Shown piece by piece: positions 21,476 to 32,780 of a stretch of 64,000 bases of DNA (position 1 is its first letter; every line of letters starts with the position of its first letter). The stretch is from Odobenus rosmarus divergens. Taxonomy: Eukaryota > Chordata > Mammalia > Carnivora > Odobenidae. The translations under genes and the position numbers were made by a program. The notes beneath the pieces are model-generated. The model saw only the letters and a program-made list of their open reading frames with translations, ran no database searches and was not told where the DNA came from. The stretch covers positions 1,337,758 to 1,401,757 of the forward strand of contig NW_004450483.1 of NCBI RefSeq assembly GCF_000321225.1, given 5' to 3'.

Positions 21476-23329
21476 ATCTAGCATTGCGTAGCTAAAAATC
21501 TTGGCCCTGTTCCGAGAAGCTCATAAGCTAATTGGGAACAAGACTTAAGATACTTTCAGAAAGAGAGGAAATAGTTCTTTATTTTATATTTTAGTCAAGG
21601 GACTGATTCAGATCCCAAATTCTGGTCCTGATGCCACCCCAAATGTCCTGAGGACCTGCTCCGATGTGACATTTGGGGGAATGCCCCTTTGGTTAAGCAG
21701 CAAGTGGGTCCTCTAAGTCGCTAATCGAAACAGCCAGGCCAGGAGGATACTGGCAGTCTGACGAGGAAGCCGTGTCACCCCAGAAACACTGCAAGTGCCT
21801 CCATCACCTTGATCTATGCCCCACCCTTTGTCAACAGGCAAAGAGAATGTCAGAAATCATGTGTTTTGTGTTTTTTTGGTGAAAACAGTTGCCCGTTCAC
21901 CAGCATGACGACGTAAGAAATAAGCTTTCATTGGTTAAAGTCAAGGTTTTTCAGACGGGCCAATTTGGCTGCCTTATTTAGAGACACGTCCCAGCCAGGC
22001 TGCATGAACGGGGGGATCTGGAGCTTGGCCTGCAGTGCTGGTGCCCGAAGCTTGACACCTCCCCCGACAGTCCTCAGGGCAGTTGTCCACCTCTTGGGAG
22101 GATTTCCATGGCCTGCCTGGAAGGATTCTGAAAACAGTGGAATCCTGCCCAGGAATTTGTGATTACTGTAAGTAAACTCATGCAGGTGGTGGTGGGTGCC
22201 CTTCAAAAAGACAGAGAGTTGAGATTCCTGATGTACTCAAGAGTTTGTGCTCAGACCGTTGGGGGCTCCTCAGGAATGGAAGCTGGTTTTCTGAATGCCT
22301 CTGTGTGGAGGGATTTGGACTGAGACTTGCTTCCATTGCAACCTGATCATGAGGTTGTGGGGAAGGAGCTAACCAGCACTGACCCCAAACTTTACAGGGG
22401 CTACTCTCATCTACTTCAACTAGCCTAGGACTAGTGTATGACTGGGGTCTTACTTAGGTCAGTCTGTTTTCAACAGGGCCCTCTCTTAACCATCATTTGC
22501 AGGGCATTTCCTGTAGGCTAGTCGATCCTGGACTCTGTGCTCCCTCTTTCTGTGGGTGGCAGATGTGAGTACCTTTATGATATTTGGGCATGAGAAATAC
22601 AATTAAATCTGTTTCAACACTCCCTACTCACAAAACCTGGCAGAAATTGCAATATCAGTCGTTCGTTATTCCCTCTTTACTCCCTATCTGTATATTAGGG
22701 GGCTTGGAGGTCCCCCAAGAAGCCATGGCCGGTGGTGCTACTTTGCTGCGTGGGGGGCAGTGGGACCGCCCTGTGCCACTGTGGTGGGCATCTTTGCGGG
22801 TATAGCTGCCAGTCTGACTTCCTGTCCGGGGGACATCGCCCCTCCTTGGCGGGGGGAGCATCTCCTTCTGGTGGCCACACCTCCTCTGAGCTAGCCAATC
22901 AGGGAGACCTCATGCAAGCCATTGGGCTTCCATGCACGTAACCTGAAGTCCCGGATGTGAGGGCAGCCATTTCCACAGCAGGTAGGGCCAGCTGCAGGTT
23001 TCTGCGTTTGCCAGACCCGGTTCCCATGGTCACCTTGGTTTTTGTCCCTCTCCTCCTTCTTCATGGGCCATCTGGAACTGGCCAAGCCCTCTCACTCACT
23101 TGGCATACCAAAGCCTCCACTCCTTCTCTCTTTAGGACACTATAATATAATTCTTGTTGGGCCCCGAACTCCAAAAGCCCTTCAACTCATAGGGTGACAA
23201 AAGCCAGAGCTTGAGGCTCAAGGTGCCTGGCTGCCCCAGAAAGCAATTCACTGACAGTAAATAGGCTAAGACAGCCACAAATTTCTCAGCAACTCATCCA
23301 TTACATAGGAATCCTCATTTAAGCTCAGA
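21476..23329. other. Unique sequence
   Basis: Single-copy sequence with no recognised gene. The parts at 21920-22210 and 22580-23150 carry open frames on both strands of similar length, so neither is favoured. The block 21600-21720 has a short repeated motif around catttggggga. No repeat family was assigned. Confidence 0.4.
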
Positions 23330-23470
23330 GCAAAGCCCTGAGAAGGTGATGCTAACGATCATCGCTCCCATTTACAGAAGGGAAAATGGACGTAGGAGAA
23401 TTAAGTCATTGCCATTCGGCTAGTGAGTGATGGACCACCAGCTGAATTCCTGGATCAAAGTCCAGGCAGG
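23330..23470 (-). mobile_element. MIR fragment, reverse orientation
   Basis: gctcccatttacagaagggaaaatgg, ggagaattaagtcattgccattcggctagtgagtgatgg, gctgaattcctggatcaaagtcc follow the reversed MIR. Confidence 0.6.
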
Positions 23471-24639
23471 CTGAGCTAACTCAGCGAAGCCCAGGCCTGC
23501 GGGTCAGCATCTCCTTTGAGCTGGGCAGCCCAGGTTTGCAGGCGAAGTCTGCCCTGTAGGCACTGGACACATTTATGCTCAGCCTCAGGCCCCCTGGTGT
23601 ATGAGGAAGTAAACCTGATCTGGAGGCACCTTCTCCTGGGGCCCAGCAGTCATAAATGAGCCGTCAGGTCTCCAGCTCCCAGTCTGAAAGGTGGCACCCC
23701 AAATAACTCTATCTCTGGGATATCAAAGCCGGCAAATGACCCTAGAAACAGCTCTTGACAGCAGACCTGCATAAAAGCATCTCCCCGGGGGTGGGGGTGC
23801 ATTCCCCCAGGTTCCACTTACCTTGGACAGCATCCTTTAATGGCAGTATGTCATTTTTAGTAGTTTCTGCCTCTCCAGCAGTGAGGGACCTTCCTAGAGG
23901 GGACGCCTTGGGCCCCACCTGGTCTGCGTTCTGAGACAAGGAGGTGAGGAAGGAAGCTTTCTCCTACCCCCAGCAGACCTGGCTGTTTCATTTAATCTCC
24001 AGCCTGTTTTGTCTACTGCCCCTCCCCAGCAAGGTTTAATCTCAGAGTTAAAACCACCAAAAGCAACTGTTTCTTTCCCCCTGTGATGGCTAGGCTGGCT
24101 GGGTAACGCATCACGATGCAAATTCGTTTGGCCCCAGGGCCATAAGGCATAAAAGGCACATGAGTCAATTTCCATCAAGCCTTTGGACAGTGATGTAACC
24201 ACCACTTGTCAGGCTCCCCAGCCCCAGCAGCCCTGATCCCCGAGAGCGGACATCTGGAGCAGGGATTGACAAGGGGATTCCACAGCCCGGCCCTGCCTCC
24301 CGCCCACTGCAGCCCAGCACGGCCGCTGCCGCCAACAAGGACACGCAGTGTCTTTCTGCACATTCCCATGTACGCACCCCCTCCTCGCCCCCTTCTCAGC
24401 TCATGCCTGCATTTCCGGCAGTGTGAATTCTGACAGCTCGGGCGGGTGTCGGCCTCACTGGTACATTCTTCGCCCCACTTCGCTGCCTAAAGCACCTCCC
24501 TGTTCCGGAGCCTTCCCGCAGCGCTCCCCACCCCCACTTCCCAGCCTAGAGGGGCAGGAAACCTCGTGGGGGTCATGCTGTGTCTCCGTCCCAGGGAGGC
24601 CCTGCAAAATGGCACACCCGCCACACCCTCTTGCCAAAT
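23471..24639. other. Unique sequence
   Basis: GC-rich single-copy DNA, no gene recognised. The 188-codon plus-strand frame at 24348-24914 spans the end of this block. It has no domain, its start is arbitrary, and it overlaps minus-strand frames of comparable length. Confidence 0.4.
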
Positions 24640-24925
24640 TTACTGGACTTTTAAACACATTTATTTACTGTGGTATCTACACCACACCAAACATCTGGAG
24701 GGAAACTCGGGGAAAACCCAAGAATTTAAATGTTTGTTCTGCACTGTACTTTCAAAAACCAAATCAGGGAAGCTTCACATCTTTAGCCAGCTGCTTGGTG
24801 GTATATAGACCTAAGCCAGCATACAATCTGGTGAACGTTGTGTGTCGTTGTCCTGTCCAGGTCTCATCAAACGTGATCACCGTGTTTGTGACTCTTCTAA
24901 AGCTTTCAAGATGATGTCATCCATA
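24640..24925. other. Unique AT-richer block, candidate conserved non-coding element
   Basis: Repeat-free, with tttaaacacatttatttactgtgg, gaatttaaatgtttgttctgcac and catcaaacgtgatcaccgtg (a forkhead-like TGTTTGTT and a TGATCAC-type site). It stands out against GC-rich neighbours. Function is not shown by sequence alone. Confidence 0.22.
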
Positions 24926-25036
24926 AAGCAGGAAGACCCGCCCACTCCACAATTAGTTCACAGTCACTCTTCCGACCAGGTGTGACTCCCTTTTGTCTGC
25001 TAAAGGGAAAGGCAATTAAAAATAATGGAAAACTGA

Positions 25037-25237
25037 GGGGCACCTGGGTGGCTTAGTCGGTTGGGTGTCTGCCTTTGACTCAGGTCATGATCCTGGGGTC
25101 CTGGGATGGAGCCCTGCGTCTGGCTCCCTGCTCAGCAGAGAGTCTGCTTCTCCCTCTCCCTCTGCCTCTGCCACTCCCCTGCTTGTGCTCTCTCTCTCTC
25201 TGTCAAATAAATAAATAGAATCTTAAAAAAAAAAAAA
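25037..25237 (+). mobile_element. SINEC, plus orientation
   Basis: Head ggggcacctgggtggcttag, A-box region and tcggttgggtgtctgcc; B-box-like gtcctgggatggagccc; body gctccctgctcagcagagagtctgcttctcc; (CT)n; aataaataaatagaatcttaaa tail with A13. The flanking aatggaaaactg at 25025-25036 recurs directly after the poly-A. One base of the usual gatcgag B-box is changed to gatggag, which should weaken RNA polymerase III binding. Confidence 0.95.
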
Positions 25238-26399
25238 TGGAAAACTGGAAGATTGGACAATTGTAAAGATGAAATTTTAATATCTTAAGGGATCAGTTAC
25301 TTGGATTAGATATTTTCAAAGACATACTTCTCAGCAAATGAGGTCTTCTTTCTTCCTTCCACATTTTTTTTTTTACTTAAGTTCTAATGTCTGGCACTAA
25401 AAGTTGGTTCTGGAATACAGTGTAACACCTGCCTCCTTCCTGAAGAGCTTGGGGTCAAGTGGGATCGGCTCCCATTGAACAGAGAATCACACCCAACTGT
25501 GAAAAGCCAAGGGAGGTAAAAGTGCGGGAAGGCCCTAGAGGTGTACAAATTGTGACTTGAAACCTAGGAATGGCTGGTGAGTAATGCCATCCCTGCTCAA
25601 GAGGCCCAGTGCCAGTGCTAGTGAAGGTTCCAAGATGTCAGCCTCCCTCCTCATCAGCCAGCATGAAGCCCCACCGCTAACCAGGCCTTCTCTTCTTTCC
25701 CCTAACTCTGCCAGGAGAATTCCCACCTTTTCATCTTTGGTGAAACCCCTCTTGCTGCTCAGGACGCCCTCTTTCCATCTCTGCCTATTCAAACCCTGCC
25801 CATCCTTCACGCCGGGCCTCCCCTGCATCCGAGCTGTGCAGTCACACAAGTGTCCCCTTACAGAAGGGCCCCATGCTGGGTTTCATGCTCTGCTGCTGCC
25901 ATCTTGAAATTCTTAATCATCTTATCTTTGAGCCTGTGTTTTGTATGTGAGGTCCAACGGGACAATGGAGCATGCTCATGAGCAGAGGAGAAAGGGACAA
26001 TGGGGATGCGTGTAGATACAGTGTGTGTGATGCCCCATGAGCACGGGATTCCGTGGGCCCATAATTTATGGGAGCTCAGCAACTCTCAGCATGAGTACAA
26101 GATAAGTGTATTATGGGCACTGATAGCCCCGAAATGTCATGCTTTCCGTTTGGACCTGAACTTGTTTCCAATGCAGAAAGAAGGCCCTGGTGTTCTAGGA
26201 ATCGGGACCAACTGAGGAGCCTAATCACATGCTTTCTCACTCTGTTCCTTTCCTGTACCAGCCAACCACTGATGCTGGCCGTGATGCCCAAGGGAAAGGG
26301 AAAGATAAGGCAGCCCACAGTTCCTTTTCCTTCCGGGCTTGCCTTTCTCAGCAGGAAGCTAAAGGTAGAGTGGGTGTTGGTGGAATAAGAAATGAAGTA
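25238..26399. other. Unique sequence with one old repeat fragment
   Basis: No gene is seen. Between 25858 and 25960 the sequence (gggccccatgctgggtttcatgctctgctgctgccatcttgaaattcttaatcatc) matches a widespread old mammalian repeat whose name I cannot recall with certainty. A second piece of similar character lies at 26940-27010 (cccccatttccactttgcactgggccccgc). Each side is otherwise single-copy. Confidence 0.4.
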
Positions 26400-26612
26400 G
26401 GGGTGCCTGGGTGGCTCAGTAGGCAGAGCATCTCAGCTCAGAAGGCAGAGCATCTTGCCTTCGGCTCAGGTCATGATCTCACGGTCCTGGGATCGAGTCC
26501 TGTATCAGGCTCCCGACTCAGCGGGGAGTCTGCTTCTCCCTCTGCCTCTACCCCCCACCCCCTGTGCTTGCTCTCTTTCTCAAATAAACAAAATCTTAAA
26601 AAAAAAAAAAAA
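26400..26612 (+). mobile_element. SINEC with duplicated head segment
   Basis: Head gggtgcctgggtggctcag is followed by an extra 22-bp unit: aggcagagcatct occurs at 26421-26433 and 26443-26455 before the normal tcaggtcatgatctcacggtcctgggatcgagtcc. The body gctcccgactcagcggggagtctgc, CT-rich tail, aataaacaaaatctt and A15 follow. Weak target duplication (gaagta before the element and after the poly-A). Confidence 0.93.
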
Positions 26613-27224
26613 GAAGTAAAAAGAGTTGAGTTAATGGCGGGCTGCCTCACCGCTGTCCTGGTAAGAACAAAATACACATGCATATCCTAGCTATGAAACA
26701 CAGTCTGGTGATTTGGTGATTCTGCCTGTAAGTTCATGTTCTTATATTTACGTGTACAACTGGCGTTGCCCAGTACAAAGGTGAACAGTATGATGTATGC
26801 AAATGATTTAAAATTTTTACTTTTATTTACTTAGGATGACATTAAATAGCAAGCAATCACCCTGACAAGTTGAGAGAAAAACCACAGGAGGGAAAAGTTT
26901 TGCATTTTAGTATGTCTGGTGACACTATTTCCTGCCTTTTAAGCGGGGGACCCCCATTTCCACTTTGCACTGGGCCCCGCGCTTGCATTTACAGCCAGCC
27001 CTGCTTCAAAGCACGTTCGAGGGATCCCCTCTGGAACTGCTGTCGCCTGCAGTCATTGCTCTAGCCCCCAGCAACAAGAATTTTCGCTGCTGCAGTGACC
27101 GACATCCCTTTCATTCTCCGAGATGCTCTTGTCCTCCCCTCGTCTTTTTCTAATGACATTGCACTACCTCACGGGACTGTCAGGAGGCACAGATGGGTTC
27201 TGTAACTGGAAAGCTCTGGAAGAA

Positions 27225-27305
27225 GTCTTTGTTGGATTTAATTGGCATTGTACACAGTAGGGACTCAATAAATGCTTGTTGCATGCCATTGATTGAACCT
27301 TAAGG
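27225..27305 (+). mobile_element. MIR/L2 3' end fragment
   Basis: ggcattgtacacagtagggactcaataaatgcttgttgcatgccattgattg is the shared 3' tail of L2 and MIR-type elements, with the aataaatg tail intact. Confidence 0.5.
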
Positions 27306-27449
27306 CCCCTGAGTCCAGGGACAGCATCTTGCACTTTTGGGCAATTTTTGCAGCGCTTGTGTGGAACAAGACACGCTGAATGTTTGTTTACCGATGAAGA
27401 GCTGCTTTCAGCGTGTTGCTCAGGAGATGCCTACTCCATGGATAGCGCA

Positions 27450-28025
27450 AGTCACATTCTAGCTCTCTCTCTGGTCTCCGTGAATTAAGTGATCTAAGCT
27501 AGGCCAATCAGTGTGAACATCAGGCTGTTACTGGGAATAGGAGGAGACAGACCCTCTCTCTCTCTGGTCCAGGGGTGTGAGGAGATGTGGCATGGGTTGC
27601 CGCAGTCATTCCTTTTTTTTTTTTTTAAGTTTGTTTTTTTAAAGATTTTATTTATTTATTCATGAGAGACAGAGAGAGAGAGAGGCAGAGGCAGAGGGAG
27701 AAGCAGGATCCCCGCGGAGCAGGGAGCCCCATGCGGGACTCGATCCCAGAACCCCGGGATCATGAACTGAGCCAAAGGCAGACGCTTAACTGACTGAGCC
27801 ACCCAGGCGTCCCCGCAGTCATTCCTGACACCCTGCCAGCCCGAGCCAAGGGAGCAAGCTGGTACACTATAGGAGGAAGGACAAAGGGAAGGATGAAGAA
27901 CAGCACCAGAGCTTAAAGCCATTGTGAGTCACTGGATCCACCTGTACCTGAAGCCTACCTGGCTATGGGAATTTTCATTTAGGTGAACCAACAAATTCCC
28001 CTTCTCAAATATGTTATTACTGAAG
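27450..28025 (+). mobile_element. Old LTR-like element carrying a SINEC insertion
   Basis: Left part has gtgatctaagctaggccaatcagtgtgaac, ctggtccaggggtgtgagg. Right part has aagccattgtgagtcactggatccacctgtacctgaagcc, then gaattttcatttaggtgaaccaacaaattcccctt. These are typical of an old LTR's 3' half with a polyadenylation region. The SINEC at 27641-27814 splits it. The family is not assigned with confidence. Confidence 0.5.
27641..27814 (-). mobile_element. SINEC, reverse orientation
   Basis: Right end is the reversed head (ctgagccacccaggcgtcccc), centre gactcgatcccagaaccccgggatcatgaactgagc, left end aaagattttatttatttattc and a (GA)n part. The 13-bp cgcagtcattcct is duplicated exactly at 27601-27613 and 27814-27826, giving clear boundaries. 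The minus-strand frame 27656-27922 is the translated SINE. Confidence 0.96.
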
Positions 28026-29330
28026 CCGGTCTGATTGGTCATCTCTGTCCCTTGCAATATTGATGGGACTGACAAACACAACAGAAAAGTGAAGAGAATA
28101 ATTTAAGGACACACAGAGACAGGCCTAGAACCCGAGTGTCCTGCCTCCCCGCCCAGGAACCATGGCGGTAGCCCTGCCATAATGGCCCCAGCTGTCAGGG
28201 CCAGACAGGGCAGGTCTGAGCCTTCCCTGTGACACCACACTGGTTCCCACTTAGAATCATGACAGCAAGTGGTGTCCCCCCAAGCAGGGCATCCGCAGAC
28301 AATAACGCCACCAACAGTGGACCCTGAGACTTCATGAGGCCACCAGGAGGGAGCGCGGGCAGCAGCGCACTGTGGTTAGCTCAGGATAGTCTGTACTCAA
28401 TAAACTCCCAGGGATGGGTCATAGCGGGCCACAGCCCAGCTCTCTCGTTCCTGCCCTGTGAGCACAGCACAGTGGGGGGGGGTGGGGGACACTGGCCCTT
28501 GGCCTCCTGAGGCTTAAAGGAGCTAGGTCAGCCACTCACCTTATGTTTGGGCATATGAGGCTCCATAGGTACAAGATGCAGACCCTCGGCTGTACCAACC
28601 CTGCTCCCCTCCAGGCCGCTGCGTCCCCATGCCCAACAACCTCCTTCAGGTGTTGAGGATCAGGGACCCAGGGTCCTGCAGTCCCCTTGCCAAGCTGGGT
28701 GCTTTGGGCAGGTGCAAAGGAGGAAAGGAAGAGCCTGTGAGTCCTATATGATTTCTCAAGGTGCCCTGGAGGGGTCTCTTCCTGAAGACCTCCTGATGAG
28801 GTGGCCAGATGAGGGAGCCTAGGGAGAAAGGTAAAAGTGTGTGGAGCCGATCGCTGAGCTCGTCCCCATGGGCAGCCGCCAGGGCTCTAAGGCAGCAGAA
28901 AAAGAATGAACTCAGAGGGCTGCAGAGTCAGGAATGGCCCTGTGAGCACACAGTGCCCAGGTGGGACCAGGAGGGTGAGCAGGGGGGCTGGGAGATGCAA
29001 GGGGGAGGAGGTGGGAAGGCACACAGATGGTGGAGGGGGGTAGGTCCACCTCTCTAGGCATTCCTGCGGGAGACCTTGCAGAAGGAGACCCTGTGGGGGC
29101 CCCGGGCTTCGTTTGGCAGGTTGAAGACCCCTGGCCAGGCTGATGAAGGGGGTCTCTCCCCAACACAGGGAGCTTGCAGAGCCAACAGCCCTGTGAAGAG
29201 GGTCTGGATTTTGATGACAGGCAGGCTGGCAGGGCCCGGTGCAGTAGCCTGGAGCTCCCAAGGCTTGGTCCTGGAGGCTCAAGGCAGATGCGATGGTCCC
29301 AGGAGGCTTTCCCTATGGTTAGTAACGATA
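28026..29330. other. Unique sequence
   Basis: GC-rich single-copy DNA. There is a G-run (about 10) at 28472-28485. Opposite-strand frames 28809-29057 (plus) and 28887-29282 (minus, Pro/Leu-rich) overlap and have no domain. No repeats are recognised with confidence. Confidence 0.4.
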
Positions 29331-29334
29331 TCCT

Positions 29335-29480
29335 TGGGTCGTTTTGACCAGTCCCTTGGTCAAGTTACCTAACCTCCCTGAGGCTCAGTTTCCTCTTCTG
29401 TGAAATGGGTATGTAACCTGAGAGCATTGCTTTTGGTCTCCACTGAGATCACGGGTCTGGCACAGAGAAGCACCTTCAAA
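29335..29480 (+). mobile_element. MIR fragment
   Basis: cccttggtcaagttacctaacctccctgaggctcagtttcctcttctgtgaaatgggtatgtaacc is the MIR core with little divergence, followed by a shortened 3' part ending cacagagaagcacc. Confidence 0.75.
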
Positions 29481-29864
29481 TGTAAGGCTCCTGCCCCCTC
29501 GTTACCCAGCTTCCTGTGTGCCCCTCTGGTTTTCTCTAGTTCTTCACCTACTCTGCCTACACGCATTGCCTGCCTTGGGCTTAATGGAGCAGTGCAGGGA
29601 AATGAAGGCCACATGTCCATCAGCAGGCACTAAATCTCCCCAGAAGACATTCCTTACTGCAGCAGTAATGCTGCCGGCTCTGGGGAAGGGATTACACCAT
29701 AGGGCAGGCTCCCCATCCCGGGAGGCTTAAAGGGCCAGCTCCCGGACTCCCTGCTCCAGCTGGGGTGGTCCTTGCGGTGACAGCGGGCCTCGCCTTATGT
29801 GGGTGCAGGCGTGTCAGCAACAACAGAAAGAAACAGGCAGCGACCCCACATGGAGAGAGCAGTC

Positions 29865-30005
29865 GGTGGGTTAGGGCACCAGGGCCCAGGCTCTTTACTC
29901 CACTTCTCTCAATTCACAATCTGGCTACTGCTCACCTGTGTGGCCTTGGGCAACGTCCTCCCACCCCGTCTGCCTCAGACCGCTCACCACAAAACGTGGC
30001 TGGGG
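29865..30005 (+). mobile_element. MIR fragment
   Basis: gggcccaggctctttactccactt, tcacaatctggctactgctcacctgtgtggccttgggcaacgtcctcccaccccgtctgcctcag: the MIR 5' half and core. Confidence 0.6.
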
Positions 30006-31734
30006 ATCCCATCTGCCTCCCAGGTCTGAGCATCATCTCGTTGCTCCCGCTCCGTTCGCTGACGCCCAACTGCCAGTGGAGAAACAGACTGAATCTCTGA
30101 CTTACTTCAGCTGCTCTATCAGTGGTCACTGCGGGGCAGTTGCTCTGGGCACCAGGCAGGACGTGGGATGGCTGGGGCCCAAGCATCTGGGGGTCCTGAC
30201 CGCTGAGCCGGCCAGTCCCGCCCACCAGCCGTACTCTGACGGCTGGTCCAGGCAGTGGTCCGGCCAGCCTCCCCGGGGCAGTTCGGTCACAAATAGAGGG
30301 CTGCACCAGAGCTGATCTTTGTTGAGCCCCACCAGCTGAGGAAGGCCCCTCACCCCCAATCACCAGCTCTGCCAGGATCCCGCTTTGGAGAAGAAGAACC
30401 CGAGGATCAGAGAGGCTCTGTGCCTGCCCCAGGCAGGGGCGGGGGGTAGGGTGTGGGTGCCAAGAGTTAAGCTCGGCTGACTTTGAGGCTGGTATTTCTC
30501 CTCTCCAGCCCAGATGTGTGGCTCAGTCTAACGCGTTCCTCACACCCAGAAAAAGAACAAAAGAATTCAACACAGGGCCCGTCCTCTGGGCTGCAAAGCA
30601 TGGCACTTTTATTTATGATGACCAGCTGACCAAGATCAAAATGACCAGTGGAAGAAGCCAGTCTCTCATGGATCACTTTGTCGTCAGATCTTTCCAGAGA
30701 AGAGAGTGTTTATCTGTCGGAGTGGGGGACAGGCTCTCTCTTCCTTCTGCAATGACTTCTGAAATTATTGGGGGATTTAATACAGTAAAATCCTGATGTT
30801 TCATCATGAAAATAAGGTGCCCCTATTAGAGAAAATATAGGAAATCCAGAAAAATGGGGGTGGGGAACGCTTTACCTACCACCCACGCATAACTAGCAAT
30901 CTGTTTGTGTTTTCCCCTGTATCAGGCTCTGATTCATTTTTCAGCTTCCCTATGAGGCTCCCGAAGAGTTGGTTAAGGTACAACCTGTGCCCTCAAACAG
31001 CTCTGGGTGTGCATTGGTGTACGGGTTTTTCTTTTGCTTGCAGTTTCAGTCACTTCCTGGGCACCACATTGGGTGTCCTCGGCCACCACGAGGGACACCA
31101 GTTCCGGGCCGGCTTCTGGAAGCTTCGTACTGGAGAGCGTGGCCTGTGTTAGACAGCGCTGCTCCTTGTCCTGTTCTGCGTTTGCACACGCGCAACCCAG
31201 AACTGCAGCGTGTTCCGTCCTCGGGTCACCCTTGACCAGTGGAGATGGAAGCATGGACAAATGGTCCTCCTTTCCTCTCTGGGGTGGACCTTTATAGGAC
31301 ACATTTTATAAGGCTCTGATGGGTGGAGCACCGGTGGCCCAAGGCAATGATCAGCCTCAGACCGTGTTCTTGAATTGGCTCTCACCTCTCCCTGTCGCTC
31401 CCTCTGGATCCTTCCCTGTAGCCCCTGGCGAGAGCTCCCCAATAAACCACCTGCATGCCAACCTTTGGCTCTGTTCCCAGGGAGTCCAGGTTAAGTCAGC
31501 GAGCGATATGCCACTTTTGCTTGAAAAACATTTAAAATTTTTTAATGTGTTCCTTTAGGTTCTGTAACTCTAGCTTCGGTAAGGACTGAATACCACCCAC
31601 AGTGATCATACAATATCATGATCACATTTGATTCCTCTTTATCAACAAAACATAGAAGAAATGACGAGGGAAAGCTCCATTACCATCATCAGTAAAGTCT
31701 ATTTGCCTTTTTCACTGATTTATTGAAGGCTTAG
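30006..31734. other. Unique sequence
   Basis: No gene is recognised. The 92-codon plus frame at 30518-30796 begins in plausible-looking sequence but shows no domain. The region 30540-30800 is AT-richer and repeat-free. From 31560 the sequence becomes AT-rich and leads into L1-like relics. Confidence 0.4.
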
Positions 31735-32580
31735 CTTGGGAGAATGATTTGAGATGTCAACTTTTTGTGTTGAAATAATTTTAGATTTATAGGAGTGCAA
31801 AGAAAATGTAGAGAGCTCCTATTATAGACAATGCTTTGAATGGCTTTTCCTGTTTCACACTGTAACACGGTTTTCCATGTGCAGTGGGAGGCCGTGCCCA
31901 CCACCGGCCCGTTGTGGTAAACCCCAGACCCCAGCCACCTACCTGTCTTCAAAGGACAAGGACGTGCGCCCACGTGCAGGCTCCGACAGCAAGTGGGAGT
32001 CTGGTGGGGGGCCTCCTGGGCTTCCTTGATCTTCAGAGAGGAAGACCCTATTCTTCCTCAGGGCGCGCTTGTGTCTAAAGGTGAGCCTTGGAGCAGCTTG
32101 GAACAGACCAACTGCTTGAGGGACCGACAGGGGACATCTGAGCGGAGAGCTGGAGGAAACGGGGGTTTGCGTGGCCCTGCCTCTGACTCTGTGCGATAGC
32201 ACACTTTCCTGCTGTATTCAGACCATTCCAACTGTATACGGTATTGTTGGAAATCCTTTGTAAGCATCATCTGAATGGCTGCCTGATAGTCCAGCTAATG
32301 AATGTGTCTTAATTTATTTAACTCAACCCCTTTTAAAGACATTTAGGTGGCTTCCCATGGTTCACTATTAGAGGTGATGCTATGGTAAGCATCTTTGTGT
32401 GCAAAGCTTGTCCTGTATTTCATGATCCCTGTATGAACTACTGGTTATAAAACAGTTTAAGCCTCTTGACACACATGGTCAAACTGCTAACAGAATGACA
32501 CCCCACCAGCCAAACACAGGAGTGTAACTAATCTCAGCAGCACTGGCTTTTCTCAGGTTTTTAAAAGCCCCGGCTTCTTT
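31735..32580 (+). mobile_element. Old L1-like relics (L1M/L1ME type)
   Basis: taattttagatttataggagtgcaaagaaaatgtagagagctcc opens a known old L1 3'-region phrase. After unique sequence at 31860-32200, cagaccattccaactg...atttatttaactcaacccctttt...gacatttaggtggcttccc...ttcactattagaggtgatgctatggtaagcatctttgtgtgc follows the L1 3' 'gacatttaggttgtttcc ... caatgctgcaatgaacatccttgt' order. It is broken into at least two pieces. Confidence 0.45.
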
Positions 32581-32605
32581 GGTCATTGGGAAACAGAAGA
32601 ATATC

Positions 32606-32760
32606 GGGGCGCCTGGGTGACTCAGTCGGTTAAGCGGCCAACTCCCGATTGCAGCTCAGGTCATGATCTCAGGGTGGTGAGATCGAGCCCCGCTTTGGGC
32701 TCCACATTGGGCGTGGAGCCTGCTTAAGATTCTCTACTCCCCCTCCGCCCCCCCAAAAAG
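32606..32760 (+). mobile_element. SINEC, older subtype, short tail
   Basis: Head ggggcgcctgggtgactcagtcggttaagcggcc, B-box-like gtggtgagatcgagccccg, and the older body (ggctccacattgggcgtggagcctgcttaagattctc) that lacks the ctccctgctcagcggggag form of the other copies. The tail is ccccctccgcccccccaaaaag. Target duplication gaaacagaagaatatc (32590-32605) versus gaaacagaggagtatc (32765-32780), two mismatches, agrees with an older age. Confidence 0.94.
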
Positions 32761-32780
32761 AAAAGAAACAGAGGAGTATC

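Noticed and set aside
28339..28360. CTCF-like ccaccaggagggagcgcgg
   Set aside because: Two core positions (the K and the C of the GGC) do not fit, so it was not annotated.
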